Position numbers and translations under genes: made by a program. The notes beneath the pieces were generated by a model that worked only from the letters and a program-made list of their open reading frames with translations, had not been told where the DNA came from and searched no databases. DNA of 64,000 nt, taken from the NCBI RefSeq assembly GCF_022179805.1, contig NZ_BPUO01000005.1, forward strand, positions 62,001 through 126,000, in the 5' to 3' direction. Source of the stretch: Cupriavidus pauculus (GTDB lineage: Bacteria; Pseudomonadota; Gammaproteobacteria; Burkholderiales; Burkholderiaceae). Below, one piece after another: positions 15,412-24,105 of the stretch (the stretch's first letter is position 1; every line of letters begins with the position of its first letter).

Positions 15412-17049
15412 TCAGACGTCGATGGCCGACGCGGACTGCAACTGGCGCCGCAGTTCGAACTTCTGGATCTTGCCCGTCGACGTTTTCGGCAGCGGCCCGA
15501 AGTACACCGCCTTGGGCACCTTGAAGCCCGCCAGCAGCGTACGGCAGTGCGCGATGATCTCGTCGGCCGTGGCGCTGGCGCCGTCCTTGAGTTCAACGAA
15601 CGCGCACGGCGTTTCGCCCCACTTGCTGTCGGGCTGGGCCACCACGGCGGCGGCCATCACGGCCGGATGGCGGTAGATCGCATCCTCGACCTCGACGCTG
15701 GAGATGTTCTCGCCGCCCGAGATGATGATGTCCTTGCTGCGGTCCTTGATCTTGATATAGCCGTCGGGCATGCACACGCCCAGGTCGCCCGTGTGGAACC
15801 AGCCGCCCTTGAATGCGTCGCGCGTGGCGCGGTCGTTCTTCAGATAGCCCTTCATGCAGATGTTGCCGCGGAACATGATCTCGCCGATGGTCTCGCCGTC
15901 GCGCGGCACCGGCTCCATGGTGTCGGCATCGAGCACCGCCACACCCGACTGCAGGTGGTAACGCACGCCCTGGCGCGCCTTGAGCACCGCGCGTTCTTCC
16001 ATCGACAGCGTGTGCCAGTCGTCCTGCTCGGCGCAGGCGGCGGCCGGGCCGTAGACCTCGGTCAGCCCATAGACGTGCGACAGCTCGAATCCCATTTCTT
16101 CCATCTGCGCCAGCACTGCTGCCGGAGGCGGGGCGCCGGCCACCATGCCGCGTACCGGCCCGCGCAGGCCCTCGCGCCAGCTCGCCGGCGCGCTGACCAG
16201 CGCGGTGTGGACGATGGGCGCGGCGCAGTAGTGCGTCACGCCCTCGTCGCGCATCAGGTCGAATACCAGCTTGGGATCGAACTTGCGCAGGCAGACGTTC
16301 ACGCCGGCACGGGCGGCCACGGTCCACGCGAAGCACCAGCCGTTGCAATGGAACAGCGGCAGCGTCCACAGGTAGACGGGATGCTTGGCCATGTCCCATT
16401 CGAGGATGTTCGACACCGCGTTCATCGCTGCGCCCCGGTGGTGATAGACCACGCCCTTGGGGTCGCCCGTGGTGCCCGACGTGTAGTTCAGTGCGATGGC
16501 ATCCCATTCGTCGTCGGGCATGCGCCAGGCGAAATCGGGGTCGCCGCCGGCCAGGAACGTTTCGTAGTCGGTGTCGCCGAACGGCGCGTCCGGCTCGGGG
16601 CCGAGCACATCGTGCACGGCGATGACCTTGAGCCCCTGCACCTCGCGCGCAAGCTGGCGCGCCACGTCGGCGAATTCGGTATCGGCCAGCAGCACGCGGG
16701 CCTCGCCATGACGCAGCATGAAGACCAGATTGGCGGCGTCGAGCCGGATATTGAGCGCGTTCAGCACGGCGCCGGCCATCGGCACCCCGAAATGCGCCTC
16801 GATCATCGCCGGCGTATTGGGCAGCAGTGCCGCCACCGTGTCACCCTTGCCGATCCCTGCGCGGGCCAGGGCGCTGGCCAGCCGGCGGCAGCGCGTGAAC
16901 GTGTCGTGCCAATTCTGGCGCGTCGGGCCATGCACGATGGCCAGGCGCTGGCCGTAGACTTCGGCCGCGCGGGCGATGAAGTCGATCGGCGTCAGCGGCA
17001 CGAAGTTGGCGGCATTGCGGGCCAGCCCGGTGTCGTAGTCGGTCGGCAT
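15412..17049 (-). CDS. AMP-forming acyl-CoA synthetase
   Basis: A 545-residue member of the ANL superfamily. It shows the ATP-binding P-loop YTSGTTGDPKGVVYHHRG, the adenylation motif GWFHTGDLGV and the C-terminal catalytic lysine region KTSTGKIQKFELR. It resembles the medium-chain/alkanoate and methylthiopropionate CoA ligase group; the acid is unknown. ATG 17049 has a strong AGGAG site; the longer frame is antisense to the regulator's leader. It diverges from the Crp/Fnr gene at 17237 with a palindrome between. Confidence 0.88.
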   Translation of the reverse strand: MPTDYDTGLARNAANFVPLTPIDFIARAAEVYGQRLAIVHGPTRQNWHDTFTRCRRLASALARAGIGKGDTVAALLPNTPAMIEAHFGVPMAGAVLNALNIRLDAANLVFMLRHGEARVLLADTEFADVARQLAREVQGLKVIAVHDVLGPEPDAPFGDTDYETFLAGGDPDFAWRMPDDEWDAIALNYTSGTTGDPKGVVYHHRGAAMNAVSNILEWDMAKHPVYLWTLPLFHCNGWCFAWTVAARAGVNVCLRKFDPKLVFDLMRDEGVTHYCAAPIVHTALVSAPASWREGLRGPVRGMVAGAPPPAAVLAQMEEMGFELSHVYGLTEVYGPAAACAEQDDWHTLSMEERAVLKARQGVRYHLQSGVAVLDADTMEPVPRDGETIGEIMFRGNICMKGYLKNDRATRDAFKGGWFHTGDLGVCMPDGYIKIKDRSKDIIISGGENISSVEVEDAIYRHPAVMAAAVVAQPDSKWGETPCAFVELKDGASATADEIIAHCRTLLAGFKVPKAVYFGPLPKTSTGKIQKFELRRQLQSASAIDV

Positions 17050-17123
17050 GGTGGTTGTCTCCTGTCTGGGATCCGTTGCGGATGCATGGTGTGTTATTGG
17101 GGGCACGCTATCATTGTGCCGCC

Positions 17124-17155
17124 GGCCACTCTGTCGTCTGGATGACAGAGTGGCC
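17124..17155. promoter_or_regulatory. 32-bp interrupted palindrome in the divergent promoter
   Basis: GGCCACTCTGTC (17124-17135) and GACAGAGTGGCC (17144-17155) are perfect 12-bp arms with an 8-bp spacer, between the acyl-CoA synthetase (start 17049) and Crp/Fnr (start 17237) genes. It may be the operator of the divergent regulator; a leader hairpin is an alternative. Confidence 0.55.
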
Positions 17156-17192
17156 GCAGCCGCCATTTCGCACACGCCGTGCGGGAGTTGGC

Positions 17193-17222
17193 GTCAGGTT
17201 CACGTCAGTTTCACGTCAGGTT
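17193..17222. repeat. Short direct repeats TTCACGTCAG before the Crp/Fnr gene
   Basis: TTCACGTCAG occurs at 17199-17208 and 17210-17219, 11 bp apart, flanked by partial copies (GTCAGGTT at both ends). The one-turn phasing is what tandem protein sites on one DNA face look like. The block ends 14 bp before the chosen ATG at 17237 and could also include the leader of a longer protein. Confidence 0.4.
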
Positions 17223-17236
17223 TCGCCATCTTCCCC

Positions 17237-17917
17237 ATGGACGTCCACGCAGCGCTTGCAGAACACGATTGGTATCGCGCGATGGCGCCAGCACATCAGG
17301 CGCTGGCCGTATCGGGCACGGTCGCGCGCACGGTTGCCGCCAACAGCTATATCGCGCGCCGTGGCGAGTATTCGCAATACTGGATCGGCGTGGATGCCGG
17401 GCTGATCAAGCTGGCCGTCTATACGCCGGACGGCCGCGGCTGCACGTTCTGCGGCGTGCCGGCTGGCGGCTGGTGCGGGGAGGGCAGCGTCATCAAGCGC
17501 GAGGATCGGCGCTACGACGTGATTGCGGTGCGTGAATCGCGTGTGCTGCTGGTGGCCGAGACGGTCTTCAACACGCTGCTGGCGGACAGCCTGCCGTTCG
17601 CGGGCTACGTGGTGCGGCAGCTCAACGAGCGGATGGGCCAGTTCATCGCCATGGTGCAGAACGACCGCCTGCTGGGCGCCGACGCGCGCGTGGCGCAGGC
17701 CATCGCGCAGTTGTTCCATCCGGCGCTGTATCCGAAGACCAGTGCGGTGCTGGAGCTGTCGCAGGAAGAAATCGGCCTGCTGACCGGATTGTCGCGGCAG
17801 CGCGTGAACCAGGCACTGCGGCGGCTCGAAGCGGAGGGCATGGTCGGGCTGTCGTACCAGACCATTCGCGTGACGGACCTGGAGGCATTGCGCCGGTTCG
17901 GCCTGTCGGACCTGTAG
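17237..17917 (+). CDS. Crp/Fnr-family transcriptional regulator
   Basis: A 226-residue regulator with an N-terminal cyclic-nucleotide-binding-like jelly roll (about 20-140) and a C-terminal Crp-type helix-turn-helix (LSQEEIGLLTGLSRQRVNQALRRLEAEGMV). The Fnr iron-sulfur cysteine cluster is not present; two Cys occur close together near residue 75 (CTFCGVPAGGWC adds a third). It diverges from the acyl-CoA synthetase and may control it through the palindrome at 17124-17155. The start is the ATG nearest the domain; the frame stays open upstream, so the N-terminus is uncertain. Confidence 0.82.
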   Translation: MDVHAALAEHDWYRAMAPAHQALAVSGTVARTVAANSYIARRGEYSQYWIGVDAGLIKLAVYTPDGRGCTFCGVPAGGWCGEGSVIKREDRRYDVIAVRESRVLLVAETVFNTLLADSLPFAGYVVRQLNERMGQFIAMVQNDRLLGADARVAQAIAQLFHPALYPKTSAVLELSQEEIGLLTGLSRQRVNQALRRLEAEGMVGLSYQTIRVTDLEALRRFGLSDL

Positions 17918-18007
17918 CCCGCACGGTCTCAAGGTCGCGCGGATGCCGCCGATCTCGGGTAAAGTCGGCCCTCTCATCGATTTACCGGCTTCACTCCCCC
18001 TTATCCC

Positions 18008-18754
18008 ATGCAATCGCTGGCCCACATCGCGGCAATTTCCCTCGATCTCGACGACACCCTGTGGCCCTTCGGCCCCGCCGTACTGCGCGCCGAACAGACC
18101 CTGCACGACTGGCTGCTGGCGCAGGCGCCGCGCACGTCGAGCCTGCTGACCTCGCCGCAGGTGCTGGGTGATCTGCGCGTGCGGTTCCAGGCCGACCGGC
18201 CCGATCTGGCGCACAGCCTGCGCGAACTGCGGCTGGGATCGATCCGCCTGGCGCTGGAGTTGTCAGGCGAGGACCCAAGCCTGGCCGAAGCTGCCTACGA
18301 CGTGTTCTTCGCGGCGCGCCAGCGGGTGGATTTCTTCGAGGATGCGTTTCCGGCGCTGGAATGGCTCAGTGCGCGTTTTCCGCTGGTGGCGCTGTCCAAT
18401 GGCAACGCCAGCCTGCAGGTCACGGGCGGCCATCACTTCTTTCACGCGGCATTGAATCCGGAGAGCGCGGGCTGCGCCAAGCCCGATGCGGCGATTTTCC
18501 ACGCAGCGGCGCAGGCGGCAGGGTGCGAGCCGGCGCAAATGCTGCACGTGGGCGACGATGCCGATCTCGATGTGGTGGGTGCCATCGCGGCAGGCATGCA
18601 GGCCGCGTGGCTGGTGCGCTCGGACGACGCCGTGGCCGCCCGCTGGTCACGCAGCAGCCAGGCGCCACATCTGGTGGTGCGCGATCTCTATGCGCTGTGC
18701 CAGGCCATCGACCCGAGCTGCCCGGTGGCGCGGGCGATGCCGGCGGCGCGCTAG
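18008..18754 (+). CDS. HAD-superfamily hydrolase
   Basis: A 248-residue haloacid-dehalogenase-type phosphatase. Motif I is AISLDLDDTLW (nucleophile Asp), motif II LVALSNGN, motif III the Lys in GCAKPDAAIF, motif IV HVGDDADLDVVGA. The order and the small helical cap between motifs I and II place it with YjjG/phosphoglycolate-like members. The substrate is not predictable. No strong ribosome site is visible before the ATG. Confidence 0.85.
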   Translation: MQSLAHIAAISLDLDDTLWPFGPAVLRAEQTLHDWLLAQAPRTSSLLTSPQVLGDLRVRFQADRPDLAHSLRELRLGSIRLALELSGEDPSLAEAAYDVFFAARQRVDFFEDAFPALEWLSARFPLVALSNGNASLQVTGGHHFFHAALNPESAGCAKPDAAIFHAAAQAAGCEPAQMLHVGDDADLDVVGAIAAGMQAAWLVRSDDAVAARWSRSSQAPHLVVRDLYALCQAIDPSCPVARAMPAAR

Positions 18755-18762
18755 TACGGTCC

Positions 18763-18939
18763 TCAGTCGCCCGACTTCTCGGGCGGCACAGCCTTGCCCA
18801 GCAGCTTGCCGAGCAGGCCATTCTTGCCGGCGTTCTGCTGGCGCTGCGTCTTCGGCAGTCCGGCACGGTTAGCGCCGGCCTGCTTCAGGCTGTTGTTGAT
18901 TTTGAGGCCCTTGTTCTTTTCCAGGTCGGTTTTCTTCAC
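18763..18939 (-). CDS. Small basic conserved-looking protein, 58 residues, GTG start
   Basis: A short minus-strand gene starting with GTG at 18939, with GGAAG 6 bp upstream and a TACAAT -10-like box further up (about 18970). The protein begins MKKTDLEKNKGLKINNSLKQ, is rich in Lys/Asn/Gln/Gly, and ends LLGKLLGKAVPPEKSGD. No cysteine, signal peptide or membrane helix is seen. The good ribosome site, fitting codon use and lack of any other gene in this interval support it as real. I do not recognise a function; a nucleic-acid- or ribosome-associated role is conceivable from charge only. Confidence 0.7.
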   Translation of the reverse strand: MKKTDLEKNKGLKINNSLKQAGANRAGLPKTQRQQNAGKNGLLGKLLGKAVPPEKSGD

Positions 18940-19072
18940 GGACGGCTTCCAGTTGGTTCAAGCCCGGCATTGTACGCAGTCGCCACGACGGCTGGGCAAG
19001 TCAGGTGGACATTGCGAACGTTTGGCTCCCTCTGCTTGCCCCGATATGGCGCCTTGGGCGCTCGGTGATGTT

Positions 19073-20071
19073 TCAGGGTTGCGTATGGCCAAACCGCCGC
19101 CGATAGTCTTGCGGGGAAATGCCAAAGGCTTTGACGAACGCGCGGCGCATGCGCTCGTCGTCGCCGAAGCCGGCCCGACGCGCGACGGTCTGAATGCCAT
19201 CAGGCGCAGATTCGAGAAGACGCCTGGCCGCTTCCGTGCGGATTTTCTCGACCGCACGCGCCGGACTCTCCCCCATCTCACGCTGATAGACGCGCGCAAA
19301 ATTGCGCGGGCTCATGCGCGCCGCATCGGCTAGCGCCGTGACCGACAGATCGGCTTCGAGGTTGGCGCGTATCCACACGTGAAGATCGTCGAAGCGGCCG
19401 CGCGTGTCGCGCATTTGCTGGCGCAGCTCCACGCTGAACTGCGACTGGCCGCCGGGCCTTTTGAAGAACAAGACCATCCCGCGCGCCACATCGAGCGCCG
19501 CCATGTGGCCCAGGTCATCCGTAATCAATGCGAGCGCCATGTCGATGCCAGCGGAAACGCCGGCTGATGTCCAGACGTGACCCGAGGTGACAAATATGTC
19601 GTCGGGTTTGACGTGTACGGCTGGGTGCAGGCTCGCCAATCGGGCGCAAGCCGCCCAGTGTGTCGTCGCCTCGCGACCGTCGAGGACGCCGAGCTGGGCG
19701 AGAATGAATGCGCCGGTGCAAATGGAGCCGAGCCGGCGCGGACGGTCGAGATAGCCTTCAAGCCTGGCCCTCAGCGACGCTGTCGCCGTTGCAGGCATGA
19801 CAAGATCGGCGCCGGCAACAAGCAGCGTATCGACGGAATCGACCGCTTTGTCATCGAGGCGAGTCGTTTCGAGTTTGATGCCCGTGTCCGTCGTGACGAA
19901 CCCGCCGGCCTCGGAAGCCAGTACGACCCGGTAGGCCGCACCACCATCAGCGAAGCAAGCGTCGTTGAACGCTTGCAGGGGGCCGGATACGTCCAACAGC
20001 TTGACGCCCTCATACGCAACGATGACGACCTTGCGCGGCGCCTGTGAATGCGCATTGTTGGTATTCGACAT
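19073..20071 (-). CDS. GlxA-type AraC-family regulator with DJ-1/PfpI domain
   Basis: A 332-residue regulator. Residues about 13-175 form a class-I-amidotransferase/DJ-1-like sensing domain (KVVIVAYEGVKLLDVSGPLQAF, with LGSICTGAFILAQLG at the nucleophile-elbow position). Residues about 220-320 are a double AraC HTH (MSPRNFARVYQREMGESPARAVEKIR). Relatives such as GbdR, CdhR and ArgR of pseudomonads respond to amines and amino-acid derivatives; the ligand here is unknown. It diverges from the carbonic-anhydrase-like gene at 20348. Confidence 0.88.
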   Translation of the reverse strand: MSNTNNAHSQAPRKVVIVAYEGVKLLDVSGPLQAFNDACFADGGAAYRVVLASEAGGFVTTDTGIKLETTRLDDKAVDSVDTLLVAGADLVMPATATASLRARLEGYLDRPRRLGSICTGAFILAQLGVLDGREATTHWAACARLASLHPAVHVKPDDIFVTSGHVWTSAGVSAGIDMALALITDDLGHMAALDVARGMVLFFKRPGGQSQFSVELRQQMRDTRGRFDDLHVWIRANLEADLSVTALADAARMSPRNFARVYQREMGESPARAVEKIRTEAARRLLESAPDGIQTVARRAGFGDDERMRRAFVKAFGISPQDYRRRFGHTQP

Positions 20072-20347
20072 CGAATTACTAGCTCCGGCTCTGACCTATC
20101 CCGCGCAAGACTGGCGCGCCTCGCCGCAGCTTATGGGATCTTGTCCGCTGGCAGCAAGGACAACAGGTCCTCATATTCAGCCACATTTTCCATGTTACCT
20201 ATTCAGTACACGAAGCTCGTTAACGTTGGCAGTAATTGAGGATGTCTTGTCATTTGCGCCATTGCAGGTCCTGCTTAGACTGGGTCGTGCAGCAGCCCGA
20301 CCGGGCTCGCTAACGTCAACAGCAAGACCAACTCGTGGAGCAGGAAC

Positions 20348-20944
20348 ATGTCGAAGTACAGTGAATTTGAATTCAGGACACAACCTTGGTTTGACCCGGC
20401 CTGGTTCGATCGGTCGAACTTCCAAGGCTTCAGTCAGTTCATTCCGATGAAGACCATCGTGATCCATTGCTTTGACCCGCGTGCGTCCGAGATTCCGGCG
20501 GCGGTTGCGGCTTACTTTGGCGACGAGGTCTATCCTGGCGAGAATATTCTCGACGAGGCCGGCAACCGGGTTGGCAACACGCGCACACTCTTCGCGGTCT
20601 CGAATGCCGGCGGGCGGGCCCTCGCGGCGCTGCAGTCCGTTGCCACGATGGACTATCTCTTCAAGGTCCAGAGGGTGGTGGTTGTGCACCATTCCTTTTG
20701 CGGCGCAACGGCCTTTACGCCTGAGACGCTGATCGACGAATTCCACGACCATCATCACGCCGACATCGCGACGATGTTCGATCACGAGAGCCTCGCCATT
20801 TCTCATTTCGAAGACTCGGTCAAGCATGACGTCGCACTGCTGCGCGCCAGTCCGGCCGTGCCGAAGAACGTGGAACTCTACGGCTTCTTCTTCGAGATGA
20901 ATTCCGGCAAGCTGACCGAGATCGCCCGCGATATTCCGGCATAG
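20348..20944 (+). CDS. Beta-carbonic-anhydrase-like zinc protein
   Basis: A 198-residue protein with the metal-site pattern of beta carbonic anhydrases: Cys41-x-Asp43-x-Arg45 (HCFDPRASEIP) and His115-x2-Cys118 (VVVHHSFCGATAF). A Gly-rich stretch (VSNAGGRALAAL) sits between them as usual. Atypical are the N-terminal aromatic segment (TQPWFDPAWFDRSNF) and the Phe/Ala after Cys118, so it may belong to a diverged subgroup with altered activity. GGAGCAGGA precedes the ATG. It stands alone between a GlxA-type regulator and a TetR operon. Confidence 0.72.
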   Translation: MSKYSEFEFRTQPWFDPAWFDRSNFQGFSQFIPMKTIVIHCFDPRASEIPAAVAAYFGDEVYPGENILDEAGNRVGNTRTLFAVSNAGGRALAALQSVATMDYLFKVQRVVVVHHSFCGATAFTPETLIDEFHDHHHADIATMFDHESLAISHFEDSVKHDVALLRASPAVPKNVELYGFFFEMNSGKLTEIARDIPA

Positions 20945-21046
20945 CTTGCCGCCTCAGCTCCCGCGGACGCCTTTCTCGCTCGCGTGAGCCGAAAGCCGCC
21001 TTTCCCCTCAACCCGACTCGTTCCTTGACTTTCATTTAGATGGTGA

Positions 21047-21070
21047 CTAACATCTATTTAAGATGGTTAG
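21047..21070. promoter_or_regulatory. Candidate TetR operator
   Basis: An imperfect 24-bp palindrome reading CTAACATCT then AGATGGTTAG around ATTTA, one base out of perfect register. Part of it is repeated directly just upstream (TTTAGATGGTGACTAAC at about 21036). It lies 25 bp before the TetR start at 21095, the usual position for autoregulation. Confidence 0.55.
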
Positions 21071-21094
21071 CGACCACACACATGAGGTGATGCG

Positions 21095-21667
21095 ATGAGG
21101 AAATCAAAGGCTGAGGCGGCGGAAACGCGTGAGCGGATCGTCGATGCCGCTGCCCGGCAATTCCGGTTGAACGGCATCCAGGGCACGGGGCTGAACGACG
21201 TGATGACGCCGTTAGGTCTGACGCAGGGCGGGTTCTATCGCCACTTTGCGTCGAAGGATCAGTTGGTGGCCGAAGCGTGCGCGCGGGCGATGACCGAGGT
21301 GATCGACGGGTTGGGAACCGTCGTTCGCCAAGGTCAGCAAGCCAGTGGCTTTGCGGCCGTGGTGGATGCCTATGTGTCCGCGGCCCATCGCGATACGCCC
21401 ACAGGCGGATGCCCGCTGGCAGCCATGGGAAGCGAACTGGCCCGCGCGGACAAGCAAACGCGGGCGGCGGCGGCGCAAGGATTTGATGAACTGGTGGAAG
21501 TGCTGACGAAGCAATTGGCGCACAAGCCGCAGCAGGAGGCCAGGTCGGCCGCCGTTTTCACACTGGCCGCCATGATTGGCGCCATCACGATGTCGAGAGT
21601 TGTTGAAGATGCCGACGCTTCAATGGCGATTCTGGAGGATGTGAGGCAGCACCTCGGCGCAATCTAA
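21095..21667 (+). CDS. TetR-family transcriptional regulator
   Basis: A 190-residue regulator with an N-terminal HTH (about 10-56, IVDAAARQFRLNGIQGTGLNDVM) ending in the canonical GGFYRHFASKDQL. The C-terminal domain resembles the group controlling SDR/NmrA oxidoreductases. It leads a likely operon with the three downstream genes, with 27-44 bp gaps, so it probably represses its own operon through 21047-21070 in response to an electrophile or aldehyde (inference). GAGGTG precedes the ATG. Confidence 0.87.
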   Translation: MRKSKAEAAETRERIVDAAARQFRLNGIQGTGLNDVMTPLGLTQGGFYRHFASKDQLVAEACARAMTEVIDGLGTVVRQGQQASGFAAVVDAYVSAAHRDTPTGGCPLAAMGSELARADKQTRAAAAQGFDELVEVLTKQLAHKPQQEARSAAVFTLAAMIGAITMSRVVEDADASMAILEDVRQHLGAI

Positions 21668-21711
21668 TCCGGTCGGACACATTCACAGCCATTTACAAGC
21701 TGGAGCAATCG

Positions 21712-22593
21712 ATGGAACAACGCAAATATCTCATCACTGGCGCAACGGGCAAGACCGGCGTCCATACCGTACGAAACCTGCTTGATGCAGGCCACGCTGT
21801 CCGCGCCTTCGTCCATCAGGAAGACGACCGCAGTGCCGCGCTGCGTAAAGAAGGAGCGGAAGTCTTTGTCGGCGATCTTCTCGAACATGACGACGTGATT
21901 CGCGCCATGGAAGGCGTGGATGGCGCTTACCTCTGCTATCCGGTCCGTCCTGGCTACATTCAGGCAACCGCGTACTTTGCCGAGGCGGCACGTCGGGCGG
22001 GCGTCAAGGTCGTTATAGAGATGTCGCAAATCTCGGCACGTGACGATTCGAAGAGCCATGCTGCGCGCGACCATTGGATTGCCGAGCGCGTGATGGACTG
22101 GTCCGGCGTGCCGGTCGTTCATATCCGTCCGACTTACTTCTCGGAATGGCTGACGTTTCCGTGGGTGCTCGATCCCCTGGTGCAGGAGGGCAAGATCACG
22201 CTGCCTTATGGGGAAGGGCGGCACGCACCGATCGCGGCCGAGGATCAGGCACGTCTGATTGCCAACATTCTCGCGAATCCCGAGGGCCATATCGGCAAGA
22301 CCTATTCCCTCTTCGGTCCAGTGGAACTGAGCCAGCAGGAGATTGCCGAGGAGATCGGCAAGGTGCTGGGACGCGAAATCACCTATGCACCGGCGACGCT
22401 CGAACAATATCGCGCGCATCTGCAGACCTACGACCTGCCGGAATTTTTGATCCAGCATTTCCTGGAAACCGCCGTCGATTATCAGAACGGCATCTTCGCA
22501 GGCACCAACCGGGTCATCGAGGAAATCACCGGGCAGGTGCCACAGACGGTAGCCGGATTCGTTCAAGCCAATCGCCAGGTGTTTCAACAGTAA
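21712..22593 (+). CDS. NmrA-like NAD(P)-binding protein
   Basis: A 293-residue atypical short-chain dehydrogenase. The Rossmann motif GATGKTG is at residues 10-16 and the family follows the NmrA/YtfG (quinone oxidoreductase 2-like) pattern; the classical catalytic YxxxK is not obvious. Such proteins sense or reduce NAD(P) ligands and quinones. A GGAGC ribosome site precedes the ATG. It is the second gene of the TetR-led operon. Confidence 0.8.
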   Translation: MEQRKYLITGATGKTGVHTVRNLLDAGHAVRAFVHQEDDRSAALRKEGAEVFVGDLLEHDDVIRAMEGVDGAYLCYPVRPGYIQATAYFAEAARRAGVKVVIEMSQISARDDSKSHAARDHWIAERVMDWSGVPVVHIRPTYFSEWLTFPWVLDPLVQEGKITLPYGEGRHAPIAAEDQARLIANILANPEGHIGKTYSLFGPVELSQQEIAEEIGKVLGREITYAPATLEQYRAHLQTYDLPEFLIQHFLETAVDYQNGIFAGTNRVIEEITGQVPQTVAGFVQANRQVFQQ

Positions 22594-22620
22594 GCCGGCG
22601 GCGCCAGCAAGGAGAAAGAA

Positions 22621-23262
22621 GTGAGCAATCCTGTCACCGTGGGCGGACTGATAGCGCCGGACTCGGCGTTGTCCCGCAAAGCCGCATCACTCGTCGAAAC
22701 CGTTCACCCGAAAGCCATGCTTCACCATGTTCACAGGACGTGGTGGTTCGCTGAATTCTTGGGCCGAAAGCGCCAATTGAAGTACGACCGCGAAGTCGTC
22801 TACCTTGCCTCGGTGCTGCACGACCTCGGACTGACCAAGGAGTTTGCTGCCGATCAGCGATTCGAGGTCGATGGTGCCAACGCCGCCAGCCGGATCCTGC
22901 GCGAACACGGTTATCCGGAGTCCAAGGCCGATCTGGTCTGGCAGGCTATCGCGCTGCATTCCAGCGGTGGCATCGCCGGCCTGATGGCGCCCGAGATTGC
23001 CCTGGTTTTCATGGGCGCCCATGTCGACGTGATGGGCTTGCACTACGAAGAGATGACGCCGTCGTTTGTCGATGACGTTCTCCAGGCCTATCCACGGCTG
23101 GGATTCAAGAACGCATTCCAGGAGGCGCTGGCCGAAGTGGCCAGAAAGAAGCCGCATACCGCCATCGGCACAGGGCTCGCCGACATCGGTCACCGCCACG
23201 TGGACGGATTCTGCATCCCGGACGTATGCGACCTGATCGACGGCGCGCCATTCCATAGCTGA
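22621..23262 (+). CDS. HD-domain metal-dependent hydrolase, cyanamide-hydratase-like
   Basis: A 213-residue HD-superfamily protein with metal-ligand candidates in the H-rich motif MLHHVHRTWWF (residues 34-43) and the defining LHDLGLT (His67-Asp68), plus a later VDGFCIPDVCD. The spacing and the HxxRxxxF-type start match cyanamide-hydratase-like members rather than nucleotide phosphohydrolases. It starts with GTG after GGAGAAA. It lies between an NmrA-like protein and an SDR, suggesting detoxification of a small reactive compound; that is inference. Confidence 0.75.
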   Translation: MSNPVTVGGLIAPDSALSRKAASLVETVHPKAMLHHVHRTWWFAEFLGRKRQLKYDREVVYLASVLHDLGLTKEFAADQRFEVDGANAASRILREHGYPESKADLVWQAIALHSSGGIAGLMAPEIALVFMGAHVDVMGLHYEEMTPSFVDDVLQAYPRLGFKNAFQEALAEVARKKPHTAIGTGLADIGHRHVDGFCIPDVCDLIDGAPFHS

Positions 23263-23300
23263 TATCTGGCTGACTAGTTCATGCCAGCAGGAGATTCGAA

Positions 23301-24020
23301 ATGAAGATCAAAGGTTCTGTTGTATTCGTTACCGGCGCAAGCCGTGGGTTGGGACTCGCATTTGCCCGCGAGGCAGTGGTGCGCGGTGCGGCCAAGGTAT
23401 ATGCCGGTGTCCGCAATCCGGCGGCATTCGACCAGCCGGGCATTATTCCGGTCAAGCTGGACGTGACCGATCCGGCGTCAGTCGCTGCTGCTGCGGAGTT
23501 GGCGAAGGACGTCACCGTGCTGGTCAACAACGCCGGCATCGCCGAGGTTACGGGGTCGCCGTTTGCCGATGTCGCCGACGAGCACGCGCGCCGGATTTTC
23601 GAGACGAACTACTACGGCGTCATGCGCGTGACGCGTGCCTTCGAACCCTTGCTGCCAGAAGACGGGCAGGGCGCCATTGTGAACGTGCTTTCTGACGTCA
23701 CCTGGCGCACGGTGCCGATGCTGGCCCCTTACTCGGCGTCCAAGGCGGCTGCATGGAGTTACACGAACAATATCCGGGTGCAATTGAAAGACCGGCGTAT
23801 CGCGGTGGTCGGACTGCATGTTGGATTTGTCGATACCGACCTGACCAAGGACTTCGACGTCCCCAAGGCGAATCCGCTTGATGTGGCCCGCCAGGTGTAT
23901 GACGCGCTGGAGGCCGGAGAAAGCGAGGTATTGGCCGACGAGGGGAGCAAGGAGTTGAAGCGCTCGCTTTCTCTGGCTGTGCCTGGGTATATCGATCCTG
24001 AGGTACTTGAAAGTAAATAA
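23301..24020 (+). CDS. Short-chain dehydrogenase/reductase
   Basis: A 239-residue classical SDR: coenzyme motif TGASRGLG (residues 11-18), NNAG, and the active-site Tyr-Ser-Ala-Ser-Lys in APYSASKAAAWSY with a Ser upstream (NVLSDVTW). It is the last gene of the TetR operon, with AGGAG before the ATG. The substrate is probably a small carbonyl or alcohol. The operon is followed by a strong hairpin. Confidence 0.87.
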   Translation: MKIKGSVVFVTGASRGLGLAFAREAVVRGAAKVYAGVRNPAAFDQPGIIPVKLDVTDPASVAAAAELAKDVTVLVNNAGIAEVTGSPFADVADEHARRIFETNYYGVMRVTRAFEPLLPEDGQGAIVNVLSDVTWRTVPMLAPYSASKAAAWSYTNNIRVQLKDRRIAVVGLHVGFVDTDLTKDFDVPKANPLDVARQVYDALEAGESEVLADEGSKELKRSLSLAVPGYIDPEVLESK

Positions 24021-24073
24021 GAACCTAGGGCTTGCAAGCCGGAATGATCGAATGATCGGGTTTGCACCCGGTA

Positions 24074-24105
24074 GGGCGGGAGGGGGGCACTTGGCCCTCC
24101 CGCCC
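24074..24105 (+). terminator. Probable terminator hairpin after the SDR gene
   Basis: GGGCGGGAGGG (24074-24084) and CCCTCCCGCCC (24095-24105) form a perfect 11-bp stem, 53 bp after the SDR stop. No T-run follows, so it would be an imperfect intrinsic terminator or a Rho-assisted stop. Confidence 0.5.

Noticed and set aside
15547..17145. 532-codon plus-strand frame opposite the acyl-CoA synthetase
   Set aside because: GC-rich shadow frame without domains; the synthetase on the minus strand is certain.
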